Shown here: piece by piece, positions 1-7,968 of the stretch
Layout: every line of letters begins with the position of its first letter
Numbering within the stretch: the stretch's first letter is position 1
Assembly (NCBI RefSeq): GCF_018128905.1
Contig: NZ_CP063808.1
Location: 434,001 to 498,000, forward strand
DNA length: 64,000 nt
Direction of reading: 5' to 3'
Origin: Streptomyces sp. A2-16
GTDB lineage: Bacteria > Actinomycetota > Actinomycetes > Streptomycetales > Streptomycetaceae
Translations under genes and position numbers: made by a program
The notes under the pieces: generated by a model
Databases searched by the model: none
Told to the model about the DNA's origin: nothing
Seen by the model: the letters and a program-made list of their open reading frames with translations, nothing else

Positions 1-114
1 CGCCCTCGGCCGCGCGGCCATGCCCCCCACCCGCCCCGCCCGCGCCTCGCGCGGACCCCAGCCCGGCCGTCCGCCACGCCGGGCGCGGACCCTGACGACA
101 CCGACACGAACGGG
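1..114. other. Left edge; possible 3' tail of an upstream gene
   Basis: No complete gene fits here. One forward frame is open from base 3 to a TGA at 93-95 and would give a Pro/Ala/Arg-rich tail, which could be the end of an upstream gene. The frame of the following transporter is also open to the edge, so its true start could lie further left. No clear ribosome binding site is visible. Confidence 0.3.
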
Positions 115-1365
115 ATGCTCCTGATGGCCCTCCCCAAGGCGTTCTGGCTGCTGTGGTGCGGCCAGACCGTCAGCCGGCTCGGCACCCTCGCCCCCGCCTT
201 CCTCGTCCTCTACCTGGAGCAGAACGGCCTCGTCGCCCCCGGCACGACCCCGCTCGTCGTCGGCCTCTTCGGCGCCGGAGTGGTGCTGTCCGGGCTGGTG
301 GGAGGCGCGGTCGCCGATCTGATCGGACCGCGGCGCACCATCGTCGCGGCCCAGCCGTTCACCGCAGGGATGGCCCTGCTGTTCGCCGTCGCCGACAATG
401 TGGTCGCGCTGTGCGCGCTGTCGTTGATCACCGGTTTCCTGTCGGCCGTCGACCGCCCCGCCGGGGCCGGGCTGATCTCCGCGATCGTGCCCCCGGAGCA
501 GTTCTCGAAGGCGTACAGCCTCTTCCTGGTGGGCTTCAACATCGGCATGTCGCTCAGCCCCGTGCTCTCCGGGTTCCTGCTCGAAGTCAGCCCCGGCGCC
601 CTCTTTGTCGTCTGGGCGGTCTCCAGCCTGCTGTACGCGGCGCTGGTGTTCGCGGTGCCCGCGGACCCCGTGCCCCGGGCCGCCGACCGGCCCAGCGGAG
701 TCGCGGCCGCCCTCGCATCGGCGGCGCGCGGCATCGCCGAGCCCTTCCGCACCCCGGTCCTGGTCGCCTTCCTGCTGCTGACCTTCCTGCTGGCCTGCAT
801 CTACCTCCAGGTCAACTCCGCGCTCCCGCTGGACATGCGCGACAGCGGGCTGACCGCCGGGGGCATCGGATTCGTCCTCGCGGTCAACGCGGTGCTGTCC
901 GTCCTGCTCCTGCCGCTCGTGCCCCGGCTCGTCGGCCGGCTGCGCCCGCACGTCCCGCTGATGATGGCCGCCGCCTTCATGGCCGTCGGCTTCGGCGCCA
1001 ACGTCCTGGCCGACGGCATGGTCTCCTTCACTCTCGCCACCGTCGTCTGGACGCTCGGCGAGGTGCTGTGGGCCCCCATGTCCGCGACCTTCATCGCCGA
1101 CCGGGCACCCGCCGGACGCAGCAGCACCTACCAGGGCTCCTACTTCTTCGCCTGGAACGCCGCGTTCGTCGTCGGCAGCCCCGCCGGCCTCGCCCTCGCC
1201 CACGCCCACGGCTACGGAGCGCTGTGGATGTCCGTCCTCGGCCTCGGGTGCGCGGTGACGCTCGGCTTCGCCCTGCTGCCCCGGCTCACGGGCTTCACGA
1301 AGGCTCCGGCACCCCCAAGCGACCACCTCGACACCGCAGAACAGCTGACCCGAGAGACAAGGTGA
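115..1365 (+). CDS. MFS family transporter, probable product exporter
   Basis: A 416-residue integral membrane protein of major facilitator size with about 12 hydrophobic segments. The loop after the second segment carries the MFS motif A form GGAVADLIGPRRT (about residues 63-75). A short polar C-terminal tail ends the protein. The start at ATG 115 is uncertain: ATG 124 is equally possible, neither has a good Shine-Dalgarno sequence, and the frame is open upstream. Its TGA lies inside the AAGGTGA ribosome binding site of the next gene, 6 bases away, so the two are translationally linked. As first visible member of a biosynthetic set it most likely exports the product or gives self-resistance. 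The substrate is inferred only from context. Confidence 0.85.
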   Translation: MLLMALPKAFWLLWCGQTVSRLGTLAPAFLVLYLEQNGLVAPGTTPLVVGLFGAGVVLSGLVGGAVADLIGPRRTIVAAQPFTAGMALLFAVADNVVALCALSLITGFLSAVDRPAGAGLISAIVPPEQFSKAYSLFLVGFNIGMSLSPVLSGFLLEVSPGALFVVWAVSSLLYAALVFAVPADPVPRAADRPSGVAAALASAARGIAEPFRTPVLVAFLLLTFLLACIYLQVNSALPLDMRDSGLTAGGIGFVLAVNAVLSVLLLPLVPRLVGRLRPHVPLMMAAAFMAVGFGANVLADGMVSFTLATVVWTLGEVLWAPMSATFIADRAPAGRSSTYQGSYFFAWNAAFVVGSPAGLALAHAHGYGALWMSVLGLGCAVTLGFALLPRLTGFTKAPAPPSDHLDTAEQLTRETR

Positions 1366-1371
1366 CCCGGC

Positions 1372-2127
1372 ATGTCCGCACCCACCCCCCGCACCGCCCT
1401 GCTGATCGGCGCCGCCGGAGGCATCCTCAAGGAGGTCTCGCGCCGACTCGCCGAAGAGGGCCACACCCTCGTCCTGTTCGACCGTGACGAGAACGCCGTG
1501 CACCGGCTCGCCGAGGAACTGGGCCGGCTCACCAAGGTCGAGGCCGTCGTCGGCGACATCACCGACATCCCGGCCGCGGAACGCCAGTTGACCGACATCG
1601 TCGACCGGTTCGCCCCGTCGATCCTGGTCAACGGCGTCGGTGGCGACACCCGCGTCATCGGCTACGCCGACCTGGCCCGGGACCACTTCGACCAGACGTA
1701 CCTGGAGAACGTGGTCAGCAGCTGGATCGCGGTCAAGGTGTGCGCCCCGCGCATGGCCGCCGACGGCTACGGCCGCATCGTCAACTTCGCCTCGGCGGGC
1801 GGCCGTACGTACAGCCACTTCAACAACGCCGCGTACGTCGGCGCCAAGGCCGCCGTGATCGGCATGACCAAGCAGATGGCCTACGAGCTGGCCGGCACCG
1901 GCGTGGTGGCCAACGTCGTCGCCCACGGACCGATCGCGACCGACCGCGTGGCCGGCGCCTTCGAGCGCCGCACCGAGGAGTCCAAGAAGGACGTCATGTC
2001 CCGGCTGCCCATGGGGCGTTACGGCACGGTCGCCGAAGCGGTCGGCAGTGTGCTGCACCTCTGCTCCGAGAGCGCCGGCTACTCGACCGGCGCCGTCATC
2101 GACATCAACGGCGGCCTCTACATGTGA
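1372..2127 (+). CDS. SDR family NAD(P)-dependent oxidoreductase
   Basis: A 251-residue classical short-chain dehydrogenase/reductase. The N-terminal dinucleotide-binding motif is slightly unusual (IGAAGGIL near residues 12-19 instead of TGxxxGIG). The catalytic set is present: Ser141 in NFASAGG and Tyr155-x3-Lys159 in YVGAK. The C-terminal GAVIDINGGLYM is typical of FabG-like SDRs. It follows the transporter by 6 bases and is followed by the YciI-like gene, so it is probably a tailoring enzyme that oxidises an alcohol or reduces a ketone on the pathway intermediate. In bacilysin-type dipeptide pathways SDRs sit beside ATP-grasp ligases and an exporter, a parallel that is suggestive only. Confidence 0.88.
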   Translation: MSAPTPRTALLIGAAGGILKEVSRRLAEEGHTLVLFDRDENAVHRLAEELGRLTKVEAVVGDITDIPAAERQLTDIVDRFAPSILVNGVGGDTRVIGYADLARDHFDQTYLENVVSSWIAVKVCAPRMAADGYGRIVNFASAGGRTYSHFNNAAYVGAKAAVIGMTKQMAYELAGTGVVANVVAHGPIATDRVAGAFERRTEESKKDVMSRLPMGRYGTVAEAVGSVLHLCSESAGYSTGAVIDINGGLYM

Positions 2128-2165
2128 GCCCGGCCGCTCCCACTGATCCCCTCCAGGAGACACCC

Positions 2166-2468
2166 ATGGCGAAGTTCGTCGTCGAATTCGAGTACAACGT
2201 CGACCGCGCGGGCCGGGAGCCCCTGCACCGCGCCCACACCGACTACCTGCGCACCCTCACCGACAACGGCGTACTCCTGCTCGCCGGCCCGCTCCAGGAC
2301 ACCAACGGCGGTCTGCTGGTCTACGAGGCCGAGGACCGCGCGCGCCTGGAGGAGATCCTCGCCGCCGAGCCCTACGTCCAGGGCGGCATCGTCTGCCACG
2401 TCCGCGTCCGCCAGTGGGCGCCCGGCAAGGGCACGTGGATCGCCGCGCCCGAGCCGTCGGCGGCCTGA
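2166..2468 (+). CDS. YciI-like domain protein
   Basis: A 100-residue single-domain protein of the YciI/dimeric alpha-beta barrel type. It has the pattern HRAHTDYLRTL (about residues 20-30), then GVLLLAGPL and a C-terminal HVRVRQW strand. AGGAGA before ATG 2166 is a good ribosome binding site. YciI-family proteins have few proven functions; some act as small hydrolases or dehydrochlorinases and others are auxiliary. Here the gene is embedded in the operon between the SDR and the aminotransferase, so it may be a small lyase or cyclase-like tailoring protein. The precise role is not predictable. Confidence 0.8.
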   Translation: MAKFVVEFEYNVDRAGREPLHRAHTDYLRTLTDNGVLLLAGPLQDTNGGLLVYEAEDRARLEEILAAEPYVQGGIVCHVRVRQWAPGKGTWIAAPEPSAA

Positions 2469-2532
2469 CCCCGCTCCTTCGGCCCCCCTCCCCGCCCCTC
2501 CCCGCCCGTGAACCCGGAAGGATCCAACTGAC

Positions 2533-3921
2533 GTGTCCACTACGCCAGTCCGGCAAGCCACCACCCTGCGCCGCGAAGAACTGCACGCCGGCATCGTCGA
2601 TCCGGACATGGACTCGATGCGCCTGCTCAGCGAGACGGCGATGAGGTTCCCCGACGCCCTGTCGTTCTCCTCGGGAGCCCCCCACGACGGCACCCACGAC
2701 CTCGCGAAGCTCTCGTACCACGTCGACCGGTACATCAGGCACCTGCGGCAGCGGGGCGTGCCCGAACAGCGCATCACCCGGCTGCATTTCCAGTACGGAC
2801 CCGTCAACGGGTTCATCCAGGAAGAGGTCGCCCGCATGCTCGTCCGGGACGAGGACATCGATGTCGCACCCGAGGCGATCATGATCACGCACGGCTTCCA
2901 GGAGGCCGCGCTCGTCGCCCTGCGCGGACTGTTCCGGTCACCCGACGACGTGCTGCTGTCCGTGTCCCCGGCCTACGTCGGCATCCGGGGCGCCGCCCGC
3001 ATGCTCGACATCCCGGTCAAGGGCATCACCGAGGGACCCGACGGACTCGAGCCCGAGGCCGTGGCCGCCGCCGTACGGGCCGTGCGCGCCGAGGGCAAAC
3101 GCCCCGCCGCGCTCTACCTGGTCCCCGACTTCTCCAACCCCTCCGGCACGGTCGTACCTCTGGAAGCCCGCAGGAGGCTGCTCGCGCTGGCCGCCGAAGA
3201 GGGCTTCACCATCCTGGAGGACAACCCGTACGGGCTGTTCGCGAGCGACGAGGAGCGGCTGCCGACCCTGAAGTCGCTGGACACCCGCGGCGACGTCGTC
3301 TACCTGGGCTCCTTCGCCAAGTCCGCGTTCCCCGGCGCCCGTCTCGGCTATCTGGTCGGTGACCGCGAGGTCGTCGGCGAGGACGGCGTCCGGCGCACCC
3401 TCGCCCAGGAACTCTCCAAGGCCAAGGCGATGTTCACGGTCGGCTCGTCCTCGCTCTCCCAGGCGGCGATCGGCGGCATCCTCGTCGACGCCGACCACGA
3501 CCTGCGCACCGCGACCCGCGATCTGGCCGCCATCTACCAGGAACGGCTCGCCGCCACCCTCGACGCCCTCGCCGAGCACTTCCCGCCCGAGCGGTACGCC
3601 GAGCACGGGGTGCGCTGGAACCGGCCGCGCGGCGGCTTCTTCCTGGTCGTCGAGGTGCCCTTCGAGGCCGACCTGCCCGCCATGGAACGCTCGGCGCGCG
3701 ACCACGCGGTCAGCTGGGCGCCGATGAGCATGTTCCACCTCGAGGGCGGCGGCGAACGCGCCCTGCGCCTCGGCTTCAGCAACCTCACCCCGGCCGCGAT
3801 CCGCGAGGGGATCGCCCGCCTGGCCGGCTTCATCCGGGCGGAGTCCGCGATCGGGCCCGTGATCGAGGTCCACTCCGCGTCCCTGCCCGATTTCGTGTCC
3901 GCATCGGAGGCCCACGCATGA
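2533..3921 (+). CDS. PLP-dependent class I/II aminotransferase
   Basis: A 462-residue fold-type I aminotransferase of the MocR/2-aminoadipate (LysN-like) group. Features visible are the PLP Schiff-base lysine Lys263 in GSFAKSAFPGARLGY, the substrate/cofactor motif DFSNPSGTV and EDNPYGLF. There is no N-terminal HTH, so it is an enzyme rather than a MocR regulator. The start is GTG 2533 behind GGAAGGA. Its stop overlaps the next start as ATGA, so it is translationally coupled to the ATP-grasp gene. It probably makes the amino acid building block from a 2-oxo acid, which the ATP-grasp enzyme then activates. Confidence 0.9.
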   Translation: MSTTPVRQATTLRREELHAGIVDPDMDSMRLLSETAMRFPDALSFSSGAPHDGTHDLAKLSYHVDRYIRHLRQRGVPEQRITRLHFQYGPVNGFIQEEVARMLVRDEDIDVAPEAIMITHGFQEAALVALRGLFRSPDDVLLSVSPAYVGIRGAARMLDIPVKGITEGPDGLEPEAVAAAVRAVRAEGKRPAALYLVPDFSNPSGTVVPLEARRRLLALAAEEGFTILEDNPYGLFASDEERLPTLKSLDTRGDVVYLGSFAKSAFPGARLGYLVGDREVVGEDGVRRTLAQELSKAKAMFTVGSSSLSQAAIGGILVDADHDLRTATRDLAAIYQERLAATLDALAEHFPPERYAEHGVRWNRPRGGFFLVVEVPFEADLPAMERSARDHAVSWAPMSMFHLEGGGERALRLGFSNLTPAAIREGIARLAGFIRAESAIGPVIEVHSASLPDFVSASEAHA

Positions 3922-5282
3922 GCACCACGTCCGCCGAGTCCGCCGTATCCGCCGTATCCGCGGTATCCGCCGTATCCGCGGTATCCGCCGCATCTGCAGC
4001 GTCCGCTGCGCCTGCCGCGGCCCGTACGGATGCCCCGCGCCCCGTCGCCGTCGTCGTGGACGGCTACTCCGCCGGCAACTTCTACCCGGCCGCCTTCGCC
4101 GCGTACGGCACGGCCGTCGTCCACGTCCAGAGCACCCCGGAGCTGATCCCGGCGATGGCCCCGCCGGATCTCAGCGCGTACGACGACACCGTGGTCGTCA
4201 CCGACGAGGCCGAACTCGTCGACGTACTGCGCGCTCTCGACCCGGTGTGCGTGATCGCCGGCCAGGAGTCGTCCGTGCCGCTCGCCGACCGGCTCAGCGA
4301 GGCCGTCGGTGTCCCCTCCAACGGGTCGGCGCAGTCCCCGGCCCGCCGGGACAAGTACGAGATGACCGAGACACTGCGGCGGGCCGGGGTGCGGTGCGTG
4401 TCGCAGTTCAAGACCGACGACCCGGACGCCGCGGTGAACTGGGCCGAGGGCCAGGGCACTTACCCGGTGGTCGTCAAGCCGCTCAGCTCGGCCGCCTCCG
4501 ACGGCGTCGTCGTGTGCGCCGGCCCCGACGAGGTCCGTACCGCCGCCCGAGCCGTCCTCGACGCCCCCAACATGTTCGGCATCGCCAACACCGAGATCCT
4601 CGTGCAGTCCTACCTCAAGGGCACCGAGTACATCGTCGACACCGTCAGCTGCGGCGGCGAGCGCTATGTGTGCGGGGTCTGGGAGTACGAGAAGACACTG
4701 CTGCCCTCCGGCAAGAACATCTACAACCGCGACCTGCTCGCCGACCCGGACACCGACCCGGTCGTCGCCGAACTCACCGCGTACGTCGACGAGGTCCTCG
4801 CCGCTCTCGGCGTCGCCTGGGGACCGGCCCACGCCGAGGTCATCGTCACCGACGAGGGCCCCGTCCTGGTCGAGATCGGCACCCGCCTCAACGGCAACAT
4901 CAGCGCCCCCTTCCACGACGTGTGCCTGGGCCACAACCAGGCGGCGCTCACCGCACAGGCGTACAGGAGGCCCGAGGAGTTCCGCGCGCGCTACGGCGGC
5001 CGGACGTACGCCAGGCTCCAGCCGGCCGTCGTCTACAACACCCCGACCGAGCTCGACGGGGTCGTGGAGTCCGTCGACGGGACGGCGGTGGCGGAGATCC
5101 GCTCCCTGGAGAGCGTCTTCTCCGCGACGGTCAAGCTCGCGCCCGGCGCCCGAATCACCCCCACGGTCGACCTGCTCACCACCCCTCTCCGGGTGTACCT
5201 CACGGCCCCGGACGAGACGGCGCTGACGGCCGACTACGAGAAGGTCCGCTCGCTGAAGGACGCGGTGTACGTCGTCGCCTGA
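3918..5282 (+). CDS. ATP-grasp domain protein, L-amino acid ligase type
   Basis: A 454-residue ATP-grasp enzyme. The nucleotide-binding lysine is Lys187 in YPVVVKPLSS, and the metal-binding end of the fold is VEIGTRLNGN (Glu319, Asn325). The order of the pre-ATP-grasp region, ATP-grasp core and C-terminal beta domain fits carboxylate-amine ligases such as BacD/YwfE, DdaF or BtrJ, which activate a carboxylate as acyl phosphate and join it to an amine. Before the first strand there is an odd Ala/Ser/Val-rich leader of about 30 residues, encoded partly by a 9-bp tandem repeat; it has no obvious role and may not be part of the mature enzyme fold. Coupled to the aminotransferase by ATGA. The substrate pair is unknown. 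Confidence 0.88.
   Translation: MSTTSAESAVSAVSAVSAVSAVSAASAASAAPAAARTDAPRPVAVVVDGYSAGNFYPAAFAAYGTAVVHVQSTPELIPAMAPPDLSAYDDTVVVTDEAELVDVLRALDPVCVIAGQESSVPLADRLSEAVGVPSNGSAQSPARRDKYEMTETLRRAGVRCVSQFKTDDPDAAVNWAEGQGTYPVVVKPLSSAASDGVVVCAGPDEVRTAARAVLDAPNMFGIANTEILVQSYLKGTEYIVDTVSCGGERYVCGVWEYEKTLLPSGKNIYNRDLLADPDTDPVVAELTAYVDEVLAALGVAWGPAHAEVIVTDEGPVLVEIGTRLNGNISAPFHDVCLGHNQAALTAQAYRRPEEFRARYGGRTYARLQPAVVYNTPTELDGVVESVDGTAVAEIRSLESVFSATVKLAPGARITPTVDLLTTPLRVYLTAPDETALTADYEKVRSLKDAVYVVA
3939..3992 (+). repeat. 9-bp in-frame tandem repeat coding Ser-Ala-Val
   Basis: Six copies of TCCGCCGTA or close variants (TCCGCGGTA, TCCGCCGCA) lie at the start of the ATP-grasp gene and encode a Ser-Ala-Val run. 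The unit length keeps the frame, so copy number can change without breaking the gene. Confidence 0.9.
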
Positions 5283-5344
5283 CGTCCCGTCTTCCCAGCT
5301 CCCCCTCTCTTTTTCTCAGGTTCGTTTCTCTCAGGAGGCTCATC

Positions 5345-6454
5345 GTGCACAGCCGTATCGGTCTGTTCCTGTCCCCCGTCCACGAGACCGGCCAGGACCC
5401 GAACCTGGCGATACGCCGGAACCTGGACCTCGTCGAGTACGTCGACGACCTCAACTTCGACGAGGCGTGGTTCGGTGAGCACCACACGCTGGGCTGGGGC
5501 CTGGTCGGGGCGCCCGAGACCCTGATCGCCGCCGCCTCGCAGCGCACCCGCCAGATCAAGCTGGCCCACGGCGTCGTACCCCTGTCCGGCCACCACCCCT
5601 TCCACGTGGCCAGCCGGGCCGTCCACCTCGACCATCTGACCCGCGGCCGGTACATCCTGGGCGTCGGTCCCGGCGTGCCCTTCGACGCCAAGATGTTCGG
5701 CCTGGAGCAGCCGGTGCAGCGCCGCCGCCTGGAGGAGGCCCTGCCCACCGTCCTGGAACTCGTCAACGGCGACGAGCGGATCACCCAGCAGACCGACTGG
5801 TTCGACCTGCGCGAGGCCAAGCTCCAGCTGCCGCGGTTCAGCCCGCAGGGCATCGAGGTGGCCGTGGCGACCTCCGGCACCTCGCAGTCCAGCCCGCGCC
5901 TGATCGGCCAGTACGGGCTCAGCATGACCTCCTTCGCCCTGCCCTTCGCCCTGCTGACGCCGGGCGCCCCCGCGCACATCAATCTGGCCCACCAGTGGAA
6001 GTACGCGGAGGAGGCGGCCGCCGAGCACGGACAGACCCTGGACCGCGACAAGTGGCGCATCGCCCTGCCGGTGCACGTGGCCGAGACCCGCGAGGAGGCG
6101 TACGCGGACGTCCGCGAGGGCTACGACCGCTGGCTTTTCGAGTACTTCGGCAAGGCGGCAGGACGCGAGGTGCTCAGCCCGGACGTGCCCCGCGAGCGGG
6201 CGCTGGAGGCCCGGGTCGAGGCCGGGGGAGCGCTCGTCGGCTCCGTGGACGACGTGGTCGCCGGCATCGAGCAACTGCAGGAGATCACCGGCGGTTTCGG
6301 CACCCTGCTCGTCTACGTCGCCGACTGGACGTCCTGGGAGAAGACCAACCGCAGCATGGAGCTGCTGGCCCGCTACGTCTCCCCGCGCCTCACCGGCTCC
6401 GCCGCCCGCCCGCAGGAGGCCGTGGACTTCGCGATCGCCAGCCGCAACCGCTAA
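5345..6454 (+). CDS. LLM class flavin-dependent monooxygenase (luciferase-like)
   Basis: A 369-residue bacterial luciferase-like monooxygenase, a TIM-barrel enzyme that uses reduced FMN supplied by a separate reductase. The strand/loop AWFGEHHTLGWGLVGAPE and the region ILGVGPGVPFD are typical of the family. Start GTG 5345 follows AGGAGG. It is 62 bases after the ATP-grasp gene and followed by a flavin reductase, which would supply FMNH2, so the pair is a two-component monooxygenase. Possible reactions are C- or N-hydroxylation, or oxidative decarboxylation, of the amino-acid-derived intermediate. Butirosin BtrO/BtrV acting after the BtrJ ATP-grasp enzyme is a known parallel of the same three activities. 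Confidence 0.9.
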   Translation: MHSRIGLFLSPVHETGQDPNLAIRRNLDLVEYVDDLNFDEAWFGEHHTLGWGLVGAPETLIAAASQRTRQIKLAHGVVPLSGHHPFHVASRAVHLDHLTRGRYILGVGPGVPFDAKMFGLEQPVQRRRLEEALPTVLELVNGDERITQQTDWFDLREAKLQLPRFSPQGIEVAVATSGTSQSSPRLIGQYGLSMTSFALPFALLTPGAPAHINLAHQWKYAEEAAAEHGQTLDRDKWRIALPVHVAETREEAYADVREGYDRWLFEYFGKAAGREVLSPDVPRERALEARVEAGGALVGSVDDVVAGIEQLQEITGGFGTLLVYVADWTSWEKTNRSMELLARYVSPRLTGSAARPQEAVDFAIASRNR

Positions 6455-6564
6455 GCCCGCGCTCCGCGCCCTGCACCCCGCACTCCGCTCACCGCACGCC
6501 GCTCACGCCACGCCGGGCCGGTCTGCCGGCCCGGCCGGGCGTCCCGTCCGATCGGAAAGAACTC

Positions 6565-7041
6565 ATGCTGGAGCAACGCTCGTTCCGCGACATACTCGGC
6601 CGGTTCACCACGGGAGTGGTGCTGATCACGGCCGACACCGCCGACGGCCCCAAGGGCATGGCGGTCAACTCCTTCACCTCCGTCTCCCTGACCCCGCCGC
6701 TGGTCGCCCTGTGCGCCGCGGACACCTCCTCCACCTGGCCGGCGATCCGCGAGGCCGGACACTTCGCGGTGACGATCCTCGGCGATCGGCACGCCGAACT
6801 GTGCCGCCTGTTCAGCACCAAGGGCGCCGACCGCTTCGCCGGCGACGGCTGGTCGGCCACCCGGGCCGGACACCCGATCCCCACCGACGGACTCGGCTGG
6901 CTGGACTGCCGTATCAGCACGCTCCACCGGGCGGGCGACCACGAACTGGTCATCGCCGAGGCCCTGGAGGGCGCCCTGACGGACCAGGCGGGCCCCCTGG
7001 TCTTCCACGCGGGCCGCTTCACGGCACTGGCGGCGGCCTGA
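6565..7041 (+). CDS. Flavin reductase (HpaC/flavin reductase-like domain)
   Basis: A 158-residue single-domain flavin reductase of the split-barrel FMN-binding family. It begins directly with the family signature RDILGRFTTGVVLITA and contains GMAVNSFTSVSLTPPLVALC, the FMN-binding stretch. GGAAAG precedes ATG 6565. It most likely uses NAD(P)H to reduce FMN for the LLM monooxygenase encoded just upstream. It is the last gene of the co-directional set, and a long gene-free repeat region follows. Confidence 0.9.
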   Translation: MLEQRSFRDILGRFTTGVVLITADTADGPKGMAVNSFTSVSLTPPLVALCAADTSSTWPAIREAGHFAVTILGDRHAELCRLFSTKGADRFAGDGWSATRAGHPIPTDGLGWLDCRISTLHRAGDHELVIAEALEGALTDQAGPLVFHAGRFTALAAA

Positions 7042-7968
7042 CGCTCGGCCACTGCGGGGCTTGGTGCGGTGGGGGTGGAGGCGCCGGGGTTGTGGTGCCG
7101 GGGTGGTGCCGGGGTGGTGGTGCAGGGTTGAAGGTGCCGGGGTGACGGATCCGTCTCGCCGTATGCGTCCTAGACAACGCGTCTTGGCGAACCCGGCTTG
7201 CCGAAACGGTTTGGCCGGCGGGTCCTGCCCAACCGGGCCTGCTGAAGCGGGTCTAGCAGCCCGACCTGCCCAACCGACCTGTCCAACTGGACCTGTTGAA
7301 CCAGGTCGGCCAACCCGACCCGCCCAACCGGGTCTGCTGAACCGGGCCTGTTGATCCGGAACTACCGAACCCGACCTACCCAACCCGCCCTTGCCAACCC
7401 GACCTACCCAACCCGCCCTTGCCAACCTGGCCTGCTGTTCTGGATCCGGCAGGTCCTGATCTGGCCGGCTGAGGCCTTCAGCCGAGGTCAACCGGCCCGG
7501 CGCAGCCCGGACCAACCCGGCCCAGTTGGGCCCGACGTGTCGAGGCCGGCCCTGACAGACTCGGCGCGATCCGGCTTAGCCCAGTCTCGCCGTCCCGCCC
7601 GCTCAAGTCGCCACAGGCCTGCCTCCGCCGACCGGGCCGACCATCCCGCTCAGCCGAGCACTGCCCACCACCGGCCACCACCGCGCTCGATCGAGCACAC
7701 CGGTGCCGGCCACCCGCCACTGGCTACCCGCCCCCGACCTCGGGCCCCCGGCCCGCCGCATGTCACCCAGTCCGTCCACCGCCCCACCTCACACCGCCGT
7801 CGCTGCTCGTAGCCGCCCGACGCCAGAGGCCCGCCTACAGGCCCCCATAGGGGCCCGCCAGCCGGAACGCCCACCGGCCGAAGTCACCGCCGCCTTCGGC
7901 CTCTCCGGCACCGCACCCGTACCGGTCCGCCACACCCCGCGTCGACGCCCATGAGAAAGGCAACCCGC
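7042..7968. repeat. Gene-free region with degenerate repeats
   Basis: About 920 bases without a credible gene. From 7180 to 7450 the sequence is built from variants of CCCAACC and GACCTG/GGCCTG separated by TGCTGAAC or TGTTGAAC. A perfect 28-bp duplication lies at 7370-7397 and 7398-7425. Many units are short inverted repeats such as GACCTGTTGAACCAGGTC. Frames that stay open here translate into low-complexity Pro/Arg or Gln/Gly strings in several frames at once, which argues against coding. It may hold the promoter of the downstream afsA-like gene. Confidence 0.7.
7071..7114 (+). other. G-run array, possible G-quadruplex
   Basis: Four runs of at least four G (7071-7075, 7086-7089, 7100-7103, 7111-7114) lie within 45 bases, just after the flavin reductase stop, and a fifth is at 7139-7142. 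The motif GTGCCGGGGT recurs within it. It could fold as a G-quadruplex in DNA or mRNA and might act at the end of the operon, where I see no ordinary terminator. Confidence 0.4.

Noticed and set aside
7189..7224. Possible autoregulator-receptor operator around GCCGAAACGGTTTGGC
   Set aside because: The palindrome is out of register by one base and does not fit the ARE consensus well; kept only as a weak possibility.
7351..7812. Open frame in the repeat field after the flavin reductase
   Set aside because: Low complexity Pro/Arg/Ser content, no ribosome binding site and equivalent open frames on the opposite strand.
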